Positions 11,705 through 24,179 of a DNA stretch of 64,000 nucleotides are shown piece by piece. Below the pieces are notes generated by a model that saw only the letters and a list, made by a program, of their open reading frames with translations, ran no database searches and was not told the origin of the DNA. The first letter of the stretch is position 1, and the number at the start of each line of letters is the position of its first letter. The stretch comes from Nymphaea colorata (lineage: Eukaryota > Streptophyta > Magnoliopsida > Nymphaeales > Nymphaeaceae), in the NCBI RefSeq assembly GCF_008831285.2, contig NC_045146.1, positions 13,965,289-14,029,288 of the forward strand, given 5' to 3'. The position numbers and the translations under genes are program-made.

Positions 11705-12888
11705 ATGCACATAATGGATAGTTTCGTCCACCGTTTTCAGGCTCAGCTTGTTTAGGAACAAGGGTTGAGCATGATCCTGCAGAATTGGATTGTTTAGTGA
11801 CAGGTGGGAGCTTGATCTGTGGGAATGGATGGACTGATTCTCTTTGATGAGTCTGAGTCAGTAGATACGATGCGCATGTAAAGAATCTTTCCGGCTTCCC
11901 TTGATTTGTAACCATGTGTGCAACTTCTCAATGTAAGAGAAACAGCTATAAAACGGTGAAGATAGCAGTAGTGCATCCGTCAAGCACGATTACATGCTGT
12001 GGTGGAAACTGCCAAACAAAGTGCCAGTTATGCCCGAAGACTAGCAGAGTCGGGTTCACCAATACGACAATACCTGGACAGGAGTCTCATAGTTCACAGC
12101 CTCCGTGACAAGTGTGTGGCAGATCTGCAACCCACTGCGGGCAAAGGGGCCTGGTTTTGCTGCTGCTGGGTTCCCTTGGGTTTGTGTAAAACGCTATTCA
12201 CTTGCAATTGGTAGGTTTTTTCTGCTTGCCTCGCAGGCAAAAATGTACGATACACGTCTGTGCTGTTTCTCCAATGCATGTGTATGTATAATGTTTTCAT
12301 AACTTACCTAAAGCATATAATCTTGATATTTTCCATGTATTTGTAGTTAGCATTTGTGTGGGTAAAGCCAGTGCAATCCATCGTCCCGCAATGGCCGTCC
12401 AACATGCCAAAACCTTCTTGCGTGGTTCTGCGCCTTTAGGCGCCTCGCTCTGTGAGAGGCGTTGGTGCTAGCCATGGCGTCGGCATCTTTAATTTCCTTT
12501 CTATTGTTTGTTCCTTTTTGGTTGATCTCGGTCTTATAGGCGACGGCACATTCAATATCGATTTTGACATTATTTATTTTTAACATTCGCACTTTTTGAG
12601 ATGATTTGTTTTTAGAATAACATGGTTGTACGTCATTCCAGAAGGGGTTGGCGCGGAGGTTGGTATGTATGTTTTGAATTCTAAGGGCATCAGCCTCTTG
12701 CCTCTTGTATTTAAGCATAAATGCATAGCAATGTATCATCCCAAAGCACCGCAACTATTTAAAGGGTAAGGTATTCAGCTATTTGCTCAGTTGTAGAATG
12801 AAATGATTCTCTTGCTCACTCAACATGAATATGTCAGTTCAAACTACTGTAGAATGAAATGGTTTTGCTTCTTTCATGGAAGTACTTA
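11705..12888. other. 3' UTR and intergenic region
   Basis: The sequence downstream of the hydrolase stop probably holds its 3' UTR for several hundred bases. An open frame on the minus strand (12347-12754) has no recognisable similarity and I do not call it a gene. No RNA gene seen. Confidence 0.5.
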
Positions 12889-13344
12889 TGTAACAATTCG
12901 ACCAACTATTGAGCTCGGATCTTTGGTTCGGTAGATTCCAACCCACCGTTTAGTGGTTTCTGTTTCAACCTCGAAAAGGTTAGGACCAAGACAATTATCT
13001 ATTCAATAACTTATTTTATAAACCCTTAAAGATTCTTCATAATCTTCAATACAAAGCTAAACATTTGGGACATCACAATCTACCCTCCTCAAGGCATACG
13101 GGTCTGTGTGTGTGAGACTTTAGGCTCGAGTGTTGAACCGGCTCTGATACCACTATAACAACTCGACCTACTCTTGGGCTCAAGTCCTTAATTTGATGGA
13201 TCTCAACCTGCTCCCCAACAGTTTCAGCTCCAACCTCAAAAAGGTTAAGAATCGGGACAATCATCTCATTAATGACATCCTTTTATAAGTTCTTGAAGAT
13301 CCCTCACAATCTTCAATACGAGACTAAATTTCTGGGGTGTTACA
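12889..13344 (-). mobile_element. TRIM-type miniature LTR retroelement, minus orientation
   Basis: A short noncoding LTR element read on the minus strand. It has a 5' LTR (13154-13344), an internal region of about 78 bp (13076-13153) and a 3' LTR (12889-13075). The internal region begins TGGTATCAGAGC, the common plant primer-binding site complementary to initiator tRNA-Met. It ends in a purine-rich tract next to the 3' LTR. It has no coding capacity, as expected for a terminal-repeat retrotransposon in miniature. The LTRs are well diverged, so it is old. Its left end abuts ACTTA, which recurs right of the neighbouring element. Confidence 0.8.
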
Positions 13345-13349
13345 ATAAT

Positions 13350-13792
13350 TATAACGCCCCAAATGTTTAGCCTCGTATTGAAGATTGTGAGGAATCTTCA
13401 AATGTTTATAAAGTGGGTTATTGAACAGATGGTTGTCTTGGTTGTAGCCTTTTTGAGGCTGGAACTGAAACCACTAGGTTGTGGGTCGGGATCCACCGAA
13501 CTCAGGTGTGGGTCAGATCGTTACAGTGGTATCAGAGCTAGTTCAACACGCGGACCTAAAGTCTCACACGCGCGGACGCGTGTGTCTTAAGGGGGGTGGA
13601 TTGTAACACATCATAAATTTAATTTCGTATTGAAGATTGTGAGGGATCTTCAAAAACTTATAAATTAGGGTCATTAATGAGATGATTGTCATGGTTTCTA
13701 TCCTTTTTGAGGTTGGAATTGAAACTGTTAGGGGACGAGTTGGGATCCGCCAAACTAGGGACCCGAACCTAAGAGTGGGTCGAGTTGTTACA
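13350..13792 (+). mobile_element. TRIM-type miniature LTR retroelement, plus orientation
   Basis: Same family as its inverted neighbour. The 5' LTR is 13350-13525, the internal region is 13526-13611 with TGGTATCAGAGC directly after the LTR and an AAGGGGGG purine tract near the end, and the 3' LTR is 13612-13792. It is noncoding and old, judging from clear divergence between its LTRs. It is followed by ACTTA (13793-13797), identical to 12884-12888 on the far side of the first element. Confidence 0.82.
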
Positions 13793-14735
13793 ACTTATGT
13801 TTAGGCGAAACATATCAGTTAACGAATTTAATCTCCATAGTCATGCGCTCACCAAGGCCACTTAAGTAGTGCACACGGTAAATGAAAATGTAAGTTTGAA
13901 GGGGAAAAAAAAAAGTTTTTCTGAAAAAGAAAAGTGTTCCAGCGGCTAGGTTAGGGTCCGAACAGAGAGTACCAGATCCAGAACTGTAGTTGACACTACA
14001 TTCAGGCAGCACTTGTACCCACGTAATAGACCCATCTCGGGTGGTCCAGAGATAGACTCACGAGTCCAGGAAGAAAAGTTGCACTTGGATCCAGTGAAGC
14101 AAGAGCTGAACTTGGATCTGAACCAGGGAATTCTGAGAATGTGGGAAACACGAACGACCAACAGGTATGCGAAGGCAAATAGAACTTGCTTAGTCCAGAT
14201 CGTAAAACCGGTTCTTTGAATCTGGTTGGGGCTTCAGGTCTCTCCTAACTATCGATCCATACCTTCTATCACATTCCTATCCTTTTTTGTCCAAATATCT
14301 TTGTCTGTGAGCCTGATGGTATGAAATGGATCTGATGCTGCTGGTGTAATTCAACGCTAACTTGAATCCAAGTCTAAATGACCAGCAGTATCATCCAAAC
14401 ATGAATCAAATAGCTTTGAGGAAGTAAGTTGGAACCAAATAACAGGATCTGATTGATAAAATTAGCGTTAAACCTTGTAAAACTATATGAAGAATAGTAT
14501 AAACATATAACGGTTGATCCATATTCGTTTGCAGATATAGAAGATCCCAGCCTACATGCGGAAAAAGTGCATCAATATGAGCTTAAATCCAGTTGAAAAA
14601 CATATTGGGTGGTACTTTTAGATCCGGATAAAAAACCTACATAGCGAGTTGGATCCATTCCCAATCCTACTCATGGGATGGTGCGCATGCCCGCACCACA
14701 TTTCTCCTCGGTGAGGTCCCGCCACCGACTCTCTC
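13793..14735. other. intergenic region upstream of the coatomer zeta gene
   Basis: No gene or clear repeat seen. Short open frames here are not conserved in appearance. The right part is presumably the promoter of the coatomer zeta gene. Confidence 0.5.
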
Positions 14736-14742
14736 TATATAA
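14736..14742 (+). promoter_or_regulatory. TATA box of the coatomer zeta gene
   Basis: TATATAA preceded by a CT-rich stretch, about 220 bp before the ATG at 14961. This leaves room for a transcription start near 14770 and a 5' UTR of about 190 bases in the same exon as the ATG. Confidence 0.6.
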
Positions 14743-14960
14743 GCTCAGCGAAGATCTTGCTTGGTGAACCTTCGGAATTCCTTCGTCAGTTGTCCTCCGA
14801 ACGAAATCAACCGGCGGAGTCGCAAGCCGAGACGCTTTAATTTCCCGGTAATCTTCTTTCTTCTCGCATTTAATCGGAGAGATCTCCCTTTTTTTCTTAG
14901 TTTGCCATTATTTTCAGGTCCAGATCTACGTTTCCCGGACAATTTTCTCCGAAATCTTTA

Positions 14961-17853
14961 ATGGTACGCATCTCAATCGTGCCCTGCTTTTTGATCTGCT
15001 CCTTTATATGGATTACTTCCTGAAGTATATGGCTGTTTCTTGATCTTTTCTGTATTTACCGCTGTGAGATCCATGCAATGCTTGAGATTTAACTAGTGTG
15101 GAATCAAGCGGATGGTGACTGACGGAGGAACATGGTTTTTCTTGGAGGCCGTTCTCAGTTTGAAACAGAAAGAGATTCCTGCGAGGAGAAGAATAATCAT
15201 TTTCTGTTTCAATTGCATACTGGGAAATTTTCATGAACCTTCTTTTGGTTGATCAGGTTTTGCGGTTTTCGGTAACTTGCTTTCTGCTTTTGATGAGATG
15301 AGCCTTTTGTGACTTGTTTTGGTATGTTTAAATGGATGTTGATCACTTTTAAATGTGATTGTTCTCGAGAACTAAATGGTTGTATCTCTTGTTCTTCCCC
15401 GGTTAGTCCGTGTATCAAAATTTTGTTATACAGATTCGTTTCCCAATGGTTAGTGTGCTGTTACGATTGAAATGTTAATGCTTTTTGTGGAAAGCATACA
15501 GTCCACTCATGTATCTGACAGGACCTTCTTGAATGATATTGATGCAGATGAAGACCGTTAAAATTGGAAGTTAATTTGGAATACTTTCATGGTTTCTTTG
15601 TGTCTTACTTTGGCATGTTAGATAAACGCAGCACAAGAGATTGGGATGGGATCAAAATATCTAAAAAAATGACGAACTAGGATCTTGTTTAAAGGTACTT
15701 AGTAGTATGGGATTGCCAGTAATAGTTTTCCGTGCTCCATTCTGTGTAATTTACTTTTTCGCTTATGCTGTTTTTCTCGACAGTTCTAACGTTGCCTGTT
15801 TGTCTTCACAACCCTTCAGTATTTTATTCCCATTCTCGTGGCAGCAACCATGCAATGGAAACGCTTAAACTAAATATTTTTATCATTGTAATCTCTTTTG
15901 CTCTCTGCATGTCTCCATTTCTATTATTTTGAATTGAGTGTTCCATGCTGTTGAAATGCAGGATTCTTTTCCTTCAATAAAAAATATTCTTCTTCTCGAC
16001 TCAGAAGGGAAGCGTGTTGCTGTGAAGTATTATTCAGATGACTGGCCAACGCTCAATGCAAAGTTGGCTTATGAGAAATCAGTTTTCACTAAGACTCAGA
16101 AATCAAATGCACGGACAGAAGGTGTCCATTTTTTGCTGGATGTTTCATGACTTTTCATGGTCTTTTGTGATGCATAAACTTCAGCCTTAGTTTCCCTTTA
16201 TTTTGTTCTCCAGCGGAGATAACTATGTTTGATGGTTACATTGTAATCTACAAATTCATCGCCGATCTGCATTTCTTTGTGACTGGTGGTGATGATGAAA
16301 ACGAGCTTATCATTTCCACAGTCCTTCAAGCTTTCTTTGATGCAGTCGGCATCCTTCTGAGGTGCTGCTATTTCGTTTCTATTTCATGCTTTCAAGTAGT
16401 TCTTTGAATATCATATAAAAATGAGAGCTCTTTCTGTCCAACTTTGCATGAACTTTTAGCATTCAGTATAATGTCTTGGTTGCTTGCTCATATATTAACT
16501 AGTGTATGCAATCTTGTCTCAGGAACAATGTTGAGAAAAGGTCTGCACTTGAGAATTTGGATCTCATTCTTCTATGCTTAGATGAGATTGTTGATGGAGG
16601 GTATGAATAAAGCTGTTTCACTTTATATTCTCAATACTGTTTCTTGCTTTTCTGATGTTACATTATGTGGTAGGTTGGTACGCTTCATTAATTTGATCAT
16701 GTTGAATGGTTTAATGCAATAGGGTTCTCTGTAAAGCATTAGCATATGGGCTTTCTTTTTTCAGCTGCAAACGACAAGTTAATTTCTTTTAGTTGAATAT
16801 GAGATTTTTCATGGTGTACACTAGCTTTGTTATTGTCTTGGATGTATTTGCACTTCTAGCTGAAATTCCTTGCTTTTAAAAAAGATGGTTTTAAAGTAAT
16901 TTTGCAGAGAATGCTTCGTCCATCGAAGTTGTTAGTCATGTCTTGTGTTATGAAAAGGAGTTATTTTTGCCCATGGAAGTTAATGAACAGCCTGAGATAG
17001 AAACATATACATAGATGAGCCGAATGAAACTTACACAAACAAGATTCCTTGCACAAGTACTTTTAAGTTTTAACAATTGTAATCACATGCATGTTCAGCA
17101 GAAAAATTGCCCATATTTATGGATTCAATGCTGGAAATGGAAGTTTGCAAATAATTTCTTGTTAGAAACAAATGTTAGAACTAAAGTTAAAAAAGATATG
17201 CTGTGGGTACTTCTTTTGGATGCTTTCTGTGTTCACATTTGTGAAATGAAATGATTTAATGGTAGTACGCAAAAGTAATCATGAAATAATGCTTTGAGAA
17301 TGCTGAGCGATACTAATACGTAAGGTGATTGATTTTAACGATGTTTGTGATCTATGTTGGTGATATGCAACGAATGTTGTCCTTATACGATTAAATTTTT
17401 TGTTGTACCCTTAGCTCCATGGGTCTAGTCGCTTGGTGATGTTTTTATGTTGAAGAATCGACTCTTCTGATGCTTATGTCGTACTTATACTCTTATGGTA
17501 CATCCAAATCCTTTCAGCATTATCCTTGAGACAGATGCAAATGTTATTGCGGGAAATGTGGCTAGCCAAGGTTTAGAGGGAGGAGCCATACTCTCTGAAC
17601 AGGTACCTCTTTCTTGATCATCTGCTAGACTGTTTTTGGTTGTCATTCTCGTGCAAGTGTATTCTATCCATTAGAGTTAGTCTTCTTGTGATTATCCATT
17701 AGAGTTAGTCTCTATTGTGATTCCACTTTTGTGGAAGAGGGTATTCATCTAGTATCTGTGCTTACTAAGTGCATGCTACTTGTTGTGCAGACAATAACTC
17801 AAGCCTTGGCCACTGCAAGGGAGCATTTAGCTCGGTCGCTTCTTAGTTCATAA
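14961..17853 (+). CDS. COPZ: coatomer subunit zeta (COPI)
   Basis: Small subunit of the COPI coat, which coats Golgi-derived retrograde vesicles; zeta pairs with beta in the F-subcomplex and has an AP-sigma-like longin fold. Exons are 14961-14963 (ATG only), 15962-16121, 16214-16361, 16523-16600, 17518-17602 and 17791-17853. They are in phase throughout and give 178 residues, the normal family length. Recognisable blocks in order are [75 protein letters not shown] and [16 protein letters not shown]. The start was chosen because the ATG ends exon 1 exactly at a GTACGC donor and joins to GATTCTTTTCC, giving [10 protein letters not shown]. An in-frame ATG at 15953 lies inside that intron. The family is unmistakable. 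Confidence 0.97.
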
Positions 17854-19160
17854 TTGTGTGACTTGTCGATGAGGTGGTATAGAAGGGATGCCAAACTCAC
17901 TTTGTGCTGAATTTTGGGTTTATTGCCCCCCATTGTTTCCTTTTTATACATTTTGAGGCTTTTTTTTTTCCCTGTCATCCCGGTTGTTTTTGTCTTCCCT
18001 GCCCCTCAATATAAAATGAATTTTTGGGGAAACTCTCTCCCTCTCTCTCTCTACCCCCACACAGCTGTAGCGCAATTAATAACTTTAACTGAACTGGATG
18101 ATGTTCTCAAGTTAGCCTGTACCAAATAAATGCAACGACCATATGCTACTTAGGTGTTTCTCATTTTCCACAATAATTTATTCTAGACATTCATATGAGT
18201 GCATGTGGCCCAATGTCTGGCAAACATCGTTGATTTTTCTTGTAAAACTGTTTGTTTTTTAATGGTGAAGAACCCTTTGAGTGAGGATGTCCATTTTGCA
18301 TTTCAAAACATTGATCTTAGTGCTTGTGATCCGGTGCCTCTCAAACAATCATCGATCTTTTCTTGTCAATCTGTTTTTTTGTTTATTAGTGAGGGACGCT
18401 TTAAGCGCTACTTAATCTTTCTCTTCTTTAAAGCCCGTTGACTTGATCCATGGTCTGTCTTCAACACCTTTCACAAGGACATTACTAGGAGCGCATGCGG
18501 TGCACCGGCTTTGTGGCATCGCCAGGGTATTCGTGAGATGGTTTGGGTCCCCTGGCATACTTCCTTATAAAAGACTATCGCATTTTTCAGGTTTCTTTGA
18601 TGTCAAACACTCGTGCATCACACTTGCCGTTGGTTATTCTATACGGAATTTGTTTGAAAAGGTGTATAATCGATGGTATCTGAGTTTTGGCTGCACTATG
18701 CACAAATCAGCAACAAGAGTTCGGTCACATGACGAAAGGGGCGGATGTAGGACATTCATATTGAAGAAAGCCAATAGTTCATTTATGGTGAAATCCAAGT
18801 TTAAAGTTAAGAATGAGACACTGTTCTCCAATTATTGTTGAAGTAATGACATATTGTTACGAAGGTAGTGTCTCGCAGTACCAAGTTCTGAGTGGTTTTA
18901 CCTGTGTAATCAACCTGTCAAAAAACATCAGAAATTAACAATTTGATAATTGAGGACAATGAATGCACATTTAAAAGCACAGCTAAGCAAATCGAAACCA
19001 GGAATTGCATAATGATGCAACAAATTGCAAAGCAAATCTAAACCAGGAATAATATAATGATACAACAGAGTGGGATGTGTTCTTGGTCTGCAGTCTAAAG
19101 TTTTTCACCCTTCAGCAAACCATCCGTTACTTCTGCTCCGTGCATTTTGCACGCTGATAG
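17854..19160. other. intergenic region between convergent coatomer zeta and ARM genes
   Basis: Holds the two 3' UTRs. A 132-codon open frame at 18443-18841 (+) has no recognisable similarity and I did not call it. A diverged tandem duplication lies at 18201-18404. Confidence 0.5.
18201..18404. repeat. diverged tandem duplication of about 83 bp units
   Basis: Units near 18201-18283 and 18322-18404 share, in order, GC(A/T)TGTG, CAAACA, ATCG(T/A)TGAT-like, TTTTCTTGT, CTGTTT and a final GA...CTTT(G/A)A block. The function is unknown. Confidence 0.55.
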
Positions 19161-21849
19161 TTAAGCAGCATTTAGCAATTCATGTGCCTCATCCAAGAGT
19201 GAATGGAGAGAGGTTCCATGACGGCTCAAGCCAACAGTTCCTGAGAAAACACTGAAGCATTCAAGTTCAGAAGTAGTCGCCGCAACACAATTGAGCTCAT
19301 TTGCCAGCTGAAATGTCTTGAATATTGTTCTTGTTCCTTTCTCTGCTCTCATCATCGTTATCACCAATTCAACAACAAACCTTCTGATCCTTGGAACCAT
19401 GACTGAGGGTCTTGGATAGTTCCGCAAAATTTGCACCAATTTTGCTGGCAGCTCTGTTTTCCTTATGCTTGCATGTGAGAGTGCTCTGTGAAACTGCAAG
19501 GCATCTGTAAATCTGAAAACTTGGGCTGCAAGTCCTATTGCAACTTCTTGAGTTTTTGGTTCTTCCGACATGATAGCCCTCAGAACCTGCGAGAATAAAA
19601 AGCAAGAAGGGTTAAATTTCTCATTCCAAAATGAAAGGGACACCAAAATTTATGCAATGAAAAGAATGTGTTTTAGTGAATGTGTGTGTGCTTTCACCTA
19701 GTTGTGACTGCAATAGCATGTGCGTATCTTCTATTCTGGCTCTAAGCGCTGTTGCCTTACAAAGTGACGGCTAAACATGTGGTGACGAGGAACTTACAAA
19801 GTCTGCAGCTTCTGTAACCTGTGTCATCTTGTGCTGACAGTCTGATCCTATATATGCACACAAGTTTCTCAAAATTCTGGCCGAGTTTATGGACAGAGAC
19901 TTGTCGTTGAGCCCTACAACTAGTTTTCCGATCACATCCAATTTCAGCATCCTCTCACAATTCTGCTGATCCTCCAGTGCCAGCATTGCCAGTGCTCCTC
20001 CTGCACTGACCCTTAGATTTCCATCATTTTCAAGTATTTCACCATTAAGGAAAATACCAAACAGTAGGCTTATCATCCCCCCTGTGCTCCCAATTTTCTC
20101 TTTTGCATCTTTATCTAGAGCCATGCTTGTTAGAATATCTATTGCTAAAAGCTGAAGGTCATTATGGCGCTCCCCATACTGCAGAATATCTCTCAGGTAG
20201 CTGATACTGAAAACTATGCATGAAATTTCCTGCCTCAAAACAACTCCAGTGCTACCTGTTGTGGCTGCCAATTTCCTAACTAGTTTCAGCGCACGTCTCG
20301 CTCTCATTAGCTGTGACTCCGCGACATTGTTGTTCCTGAGCATCCTCTCTCCAGTGTGAGTGAAATCAACAATTTTTGTTAGTAAGCCTCTGGCACTGCC
20401 GATCTTTCCACAGTTGTCATGCTCGTTTGCAAGCTTTTTCAGTATCAGCAGTCCTATGAGATTAAATGGATAATGGTCATAGTTTGTCTCATCCACGGCT
20501 ACCTGTTTCTGCTGGACCCCATCATCTGAAAGGCTGGTGCTGGTTGATTGCAGTAGGGATGATATGGATTCAATGGCACCAGGAATTCCAGCAACACGCA
20601 GTGAGTTCTGTTTTTTTCCGGTGATTTTTGATACAATTATGGCTGCCAACATCCTGATTTCCATCTCTCTGTGGCTCCTCCAACTCAGCATCTCAACGAG
20701 TCTCTCCATTACTTCCGCCGAAGTGCCGATTCTACGGAAGGCGTCTGCCGCAAATCGGTCACTAACAGTAAACGCCATGAGCATGCGAGCACCAGTTAAC
20801 TGCTCCAAAACTGAATCAGACTGCAGGAGCTCTGCAGCAAAGGACAGCAAGTCCATTTTCAGGCCATCGAATATGCTACCATTCAGACATCTCGAATACG
20901 AGTCATAGAAGAACCGACGGATCCATCCAATGCCGGCGTCGTCGAAGCCACACTCTTTGTTTACTTGCTCGATAGATTTCATGAACCTGACCTTCCACTC
21001 CCAATAGGCTTTCTCCAACAGGAATACAAAAGCTTCCGCTAGTGCAAGAGCATAGAATATAATCAACGCTGCCTTCTCATTTTGAATTTCTTCACCTTTC
21101 CTAACAAAATTTGCTTTGTGTAGCCTCGATGCTGAAAGCGCCACAGATGAAGCAGCTGCAGCTAGCTGGAACCAGTAAAGCAATTTACTTATATTTCTAG
21201 AAGCAAGAAACCAGCCTGCATATGGGACCAGAGGGACCTCAGAAGTTGACCATGTCCTTTCAGGATTTTGGTCATCAGGCATTGCTGCTGTATTAGAGCG
21301 GGTGATCCTTGGCTTTCTGCTGTAGGACGGCAGAGAAGAAGTCACCGGTTGTAGCCCCTTGATCTTGTGAATCAAGTTCTTGGACCTTGATCTGAGGGCT
21401 CTGAAACTCCGTTTCCCAGCTTCAGAAAGAGACCATTTAGATTCATGCTGCCATTCTAGCTCATGGCTCCTGCTGTAAAGCCGACCACCTTCAATCAAGA
21501 GAATTATGGTCACGAACCAGAAGTCTGTGGATTCAATGGTGGACGCGAAGCCACCAAGGAGGACGACAGTGGCCCAGATGAAACCAAGAGCACCAAGCCC
21601 GCTAGCCGTTTTCTCAAATAAAGCTAGCCGGAGTGCAAGGAGAGTAAGCTTCTTTTCCGGTGCCTCCTGCAGCCCCTGCTGCCTTGAGATGTTGCTGCGG
21701 ACCAGGTAACGTGTGCTGTCCAGTGGTCCAGTTATATCTACCTGGGGCTCAAACATGGAACCCTGCCTCTTTTCTGACACTGGTGTAATCAGATCGGGTA
21801 TTCGCCAGATGAAGTTGTCATTTGGTGACACTGGGCTTCCAAAATCCAT
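19161..21849 (-). CDS. ARM-repeat membrane protein (plant-specific family)
   Basis: Two exons, 19798-21849 and 19161-19586, with a 211-bp GT-AG intron, encode about 825 residues. The N-terminal third has hydrophobic helices near residues 85-122 (including LGFIWATVVLLGGF and FWFVTIILLIEGG) and again near 220-280 (including FQLAAAASSVALS and LIIFYALALAEAFVFLLEKA). This suggests membrane anchoring. The rest is alpha-helical and armadillo-like, with repeats such as LEQLTGARMLMAFT, LQLLAIDILTSMALD and SINSARILRNLCAYIG. It resembles the Arabidopsis ARM-repeat superfamily members At5g18980 and At4g14280 as I remember them. The biochemical role is unknown. The start is the first ATG of a long open exon and fits the family N-terminus (MDFGSPVSPNDN). 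Confidence 0.9.
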
Positions 21850-24000
21850 CTTTCTTGGAACGTTGAATTCGAATTTGAAGTGATCTTTTTCTTCACCTGG
21901 AAAACCTGAACTTTCAGGTCCAGCGTTCCAGTTGCTCGAACTTTTAATTTATAGTTTTCAGCAGACAAACTTCATATAGTTATCAGCAAAGTTGAACGAA
22001 ACATTCATGTAGAGCTTACTGCAAGTCTGCTCCTGCTACCTAGAATCAAGCTTGCCTAAAGCTTCACTTGATTAAGGACGGGTGTTGGCAACTATGTATA
22101 TGGGCTGATTGAACTCCCAATGCTTGCATTGGACAGAACAGCTTAAGGCCAAGAACAGCCATTGATGGCTTCCCCTTAACATGAGGTTTCTTTCTCTTAG
22201 CTGCAAACTTTATGTGTTTCTCCGGGCCCTGATAAACTTTTGACCATCTTCAATTTCATAAAAGCTGTCATAAATCAAAATTCAAAGCACCAACTTGCAG
22301 AGGCGGACGCTGGAAAGGTAATTGCATTAAGGTAGAAAATGGCGGCACCCAACCAAAGGTCGGCTCCCCTTCCCTCTCTCTCTGTCTCCACACCCCCCCA
22401 CAAACAAGTGCAAGAGTCTCAACTGCCATTCGTCGGAGACGACTGATATGAGGAGTTTGGTATGACATGGATTCTTAGAGACCGGTGATTCAATCAGCCT
22501 ACTGTTTTTTGTATCACAACTTGCGTCAGGAGAAGATGTCAGCTTCCATTGATTGGATAGATGTAGCCTGGTGCATTATTTTTTGCGGTTCCTGAATGAT
22601 GCCCATTTGGAATCGGAAGTTGACATATGGGCCCATTAGGATTGTTTTCTGTGCAAGACCCCTTTTGTCTGATCCAGATCTCCCTCAGCAAAGACGAATG
22701 ATGCCATGTATGTTTATGACCTTTCTCTCTCTCGCATACACATATACACGCACATAAACACAGAGAACAAAGTTACAGATGACTGTATACCAGGTTAATG
22801 CAGATTCAAATGAATTTGGATCTTTCAACAATTTCAAGTCCACATTGTATTTAGTTCTTTAACAAAACAAAGCCTGGTTAGAAGATCGAGTTTGAATATG
22901 ATAATCAAGGTTTGGTAGTGTTTGTGTATCCATGTATATATGTCAACCTGTACATGCTTATATAAATTCCTGGTATGCATATATAGATCAAAAAGTGTTG
23001 GTAGAGAGATAGAACCCAAGGGATTTATTACTGCACCTAGGGCAGTTTAGACCTGGTTTTCTTTTTAGGATTATATGAAAGAGGGAGAACATGCTACTTA
23101 ATATTATAAATTATCCCGCTCCCCACCTAGGTCCCCAAGAAGCAGTCCTGAACCACAGAGGTGGAGGAAAATGGGTGCTTCAGCCACTTCCAAGTATCTC
23201 AGTCAAATATTTTAAAGTTCTTTCCTTTTTTATAGTTTCGCCAAAACTCACCGCCTGAATTACATACAATTAACAAATTCGTCCTTACCTCGTTACTATT
23301 CATAAAAGCGTCCCCTCCTTTTTTTTCTTTTCAAAACACTGTCCTTTTATTATTTTAACCATGAGTCGGTGGGATGAGGTGTGAAACGAAGCCGAAGCTG
23401 CACTGTCACTAACTACTCGGGACTCTAGGCTCCCTTCTGGCTGGTGGGGTTCCCTACCAGTTACCACTCGCCCAGAACTATGATGTGTCTACTCACCGTA
23501 GCGTGTACTTAACTCAGGTCACCAAGTTGGACAAACCGGGTAATGCAAAGCCCTAATCACTTCTATTGTCCACACTGAACAGGAAGCTCCATTAATTGCA
23601 GCTATCCGTTGGCAAATTTTAATGTGTTCATCCATGCAGGGTTCTTAGTTGAATGAAAAAGGCTTCTGTGTTTGTTGGTTGGTCTTTGCCCATTTCATTT
23701 ACTGTCATTGCATCACCGTGAAAACTTCAGTTTTTCAGGCTCCACATTTTGTCAATGTGCCACTGTGAGAGAGAGAGAGAGAGATCTCAATCTATTGTAA
23801 GGAACGAGGCCCTCTCTCTCTATCTCTTACAATATCAAGAGAAAATGATGATGATGAAGAAAAAGAACATAGGATTTTTATGCGGTCCGAATACCAAAAT
23901 TCTCATACATCGATGGTATCACTGTCACAGAATCAAGAATGCAAGAAAAATAACCGCCCCGCCTAAGGCAATTAGAGAACACAAGAAAATGACAAACTCA
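21850..24000. other. intergenic region, no gene seen
   Basis: Upstream of the ARM gene; holds its 5' UTR and promoter. It has CT and GA microsatellite stretches (around 22372-22386 and 23765-23785) but no coding sequence I can support. Confidence 0.5.
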
Positions 24001-24172
24001 TAATAATACCCTTATAAAATTTCAGAAATTAAGGAAGCCTAGTAAGTAGAGATCAGGCCCCCCACTCGAACATCTATCTCAAAATACAAAAAACAGTATT
24101 GCCCAAGGAAATCGAACAAGTGATGCATCTCATCATGTTCTCCCCGCTCAATCAGTTGTGCTACGCCTTTTG
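24000..24172 (-). mobile_element. tRNA-derived SINE-like element
   Basis: Read on the minus strand, it begins GGCGTAGCACAACTGATTGA (A-box-like) and about 45 bases on has TTGTTCGATTTCC (B-box-like). A body containing GGGGGGCCTGATCTCTACTT follows. Spacing and motifs fit a Pol III tRNA-derived SINE head. The right-hand limit near 24172 is better placed than the tail limit. Confidence 0.55.
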
Positions 24173-24179
24173 AGGCATG

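Noticed and set aside
12347-12754. 135-codon minus-strand open frame
   Set aside because: No family recognised and no supporting context. Its length alone is not enough in AT-moderate plant DNA.
18443-18841. 132-codon plus-strand open frame
   Set aside because: No recognisable similarity, no promoter or splice context, and unconvincing composition. It lies in the 3' intergenic zone of two convergent genes.
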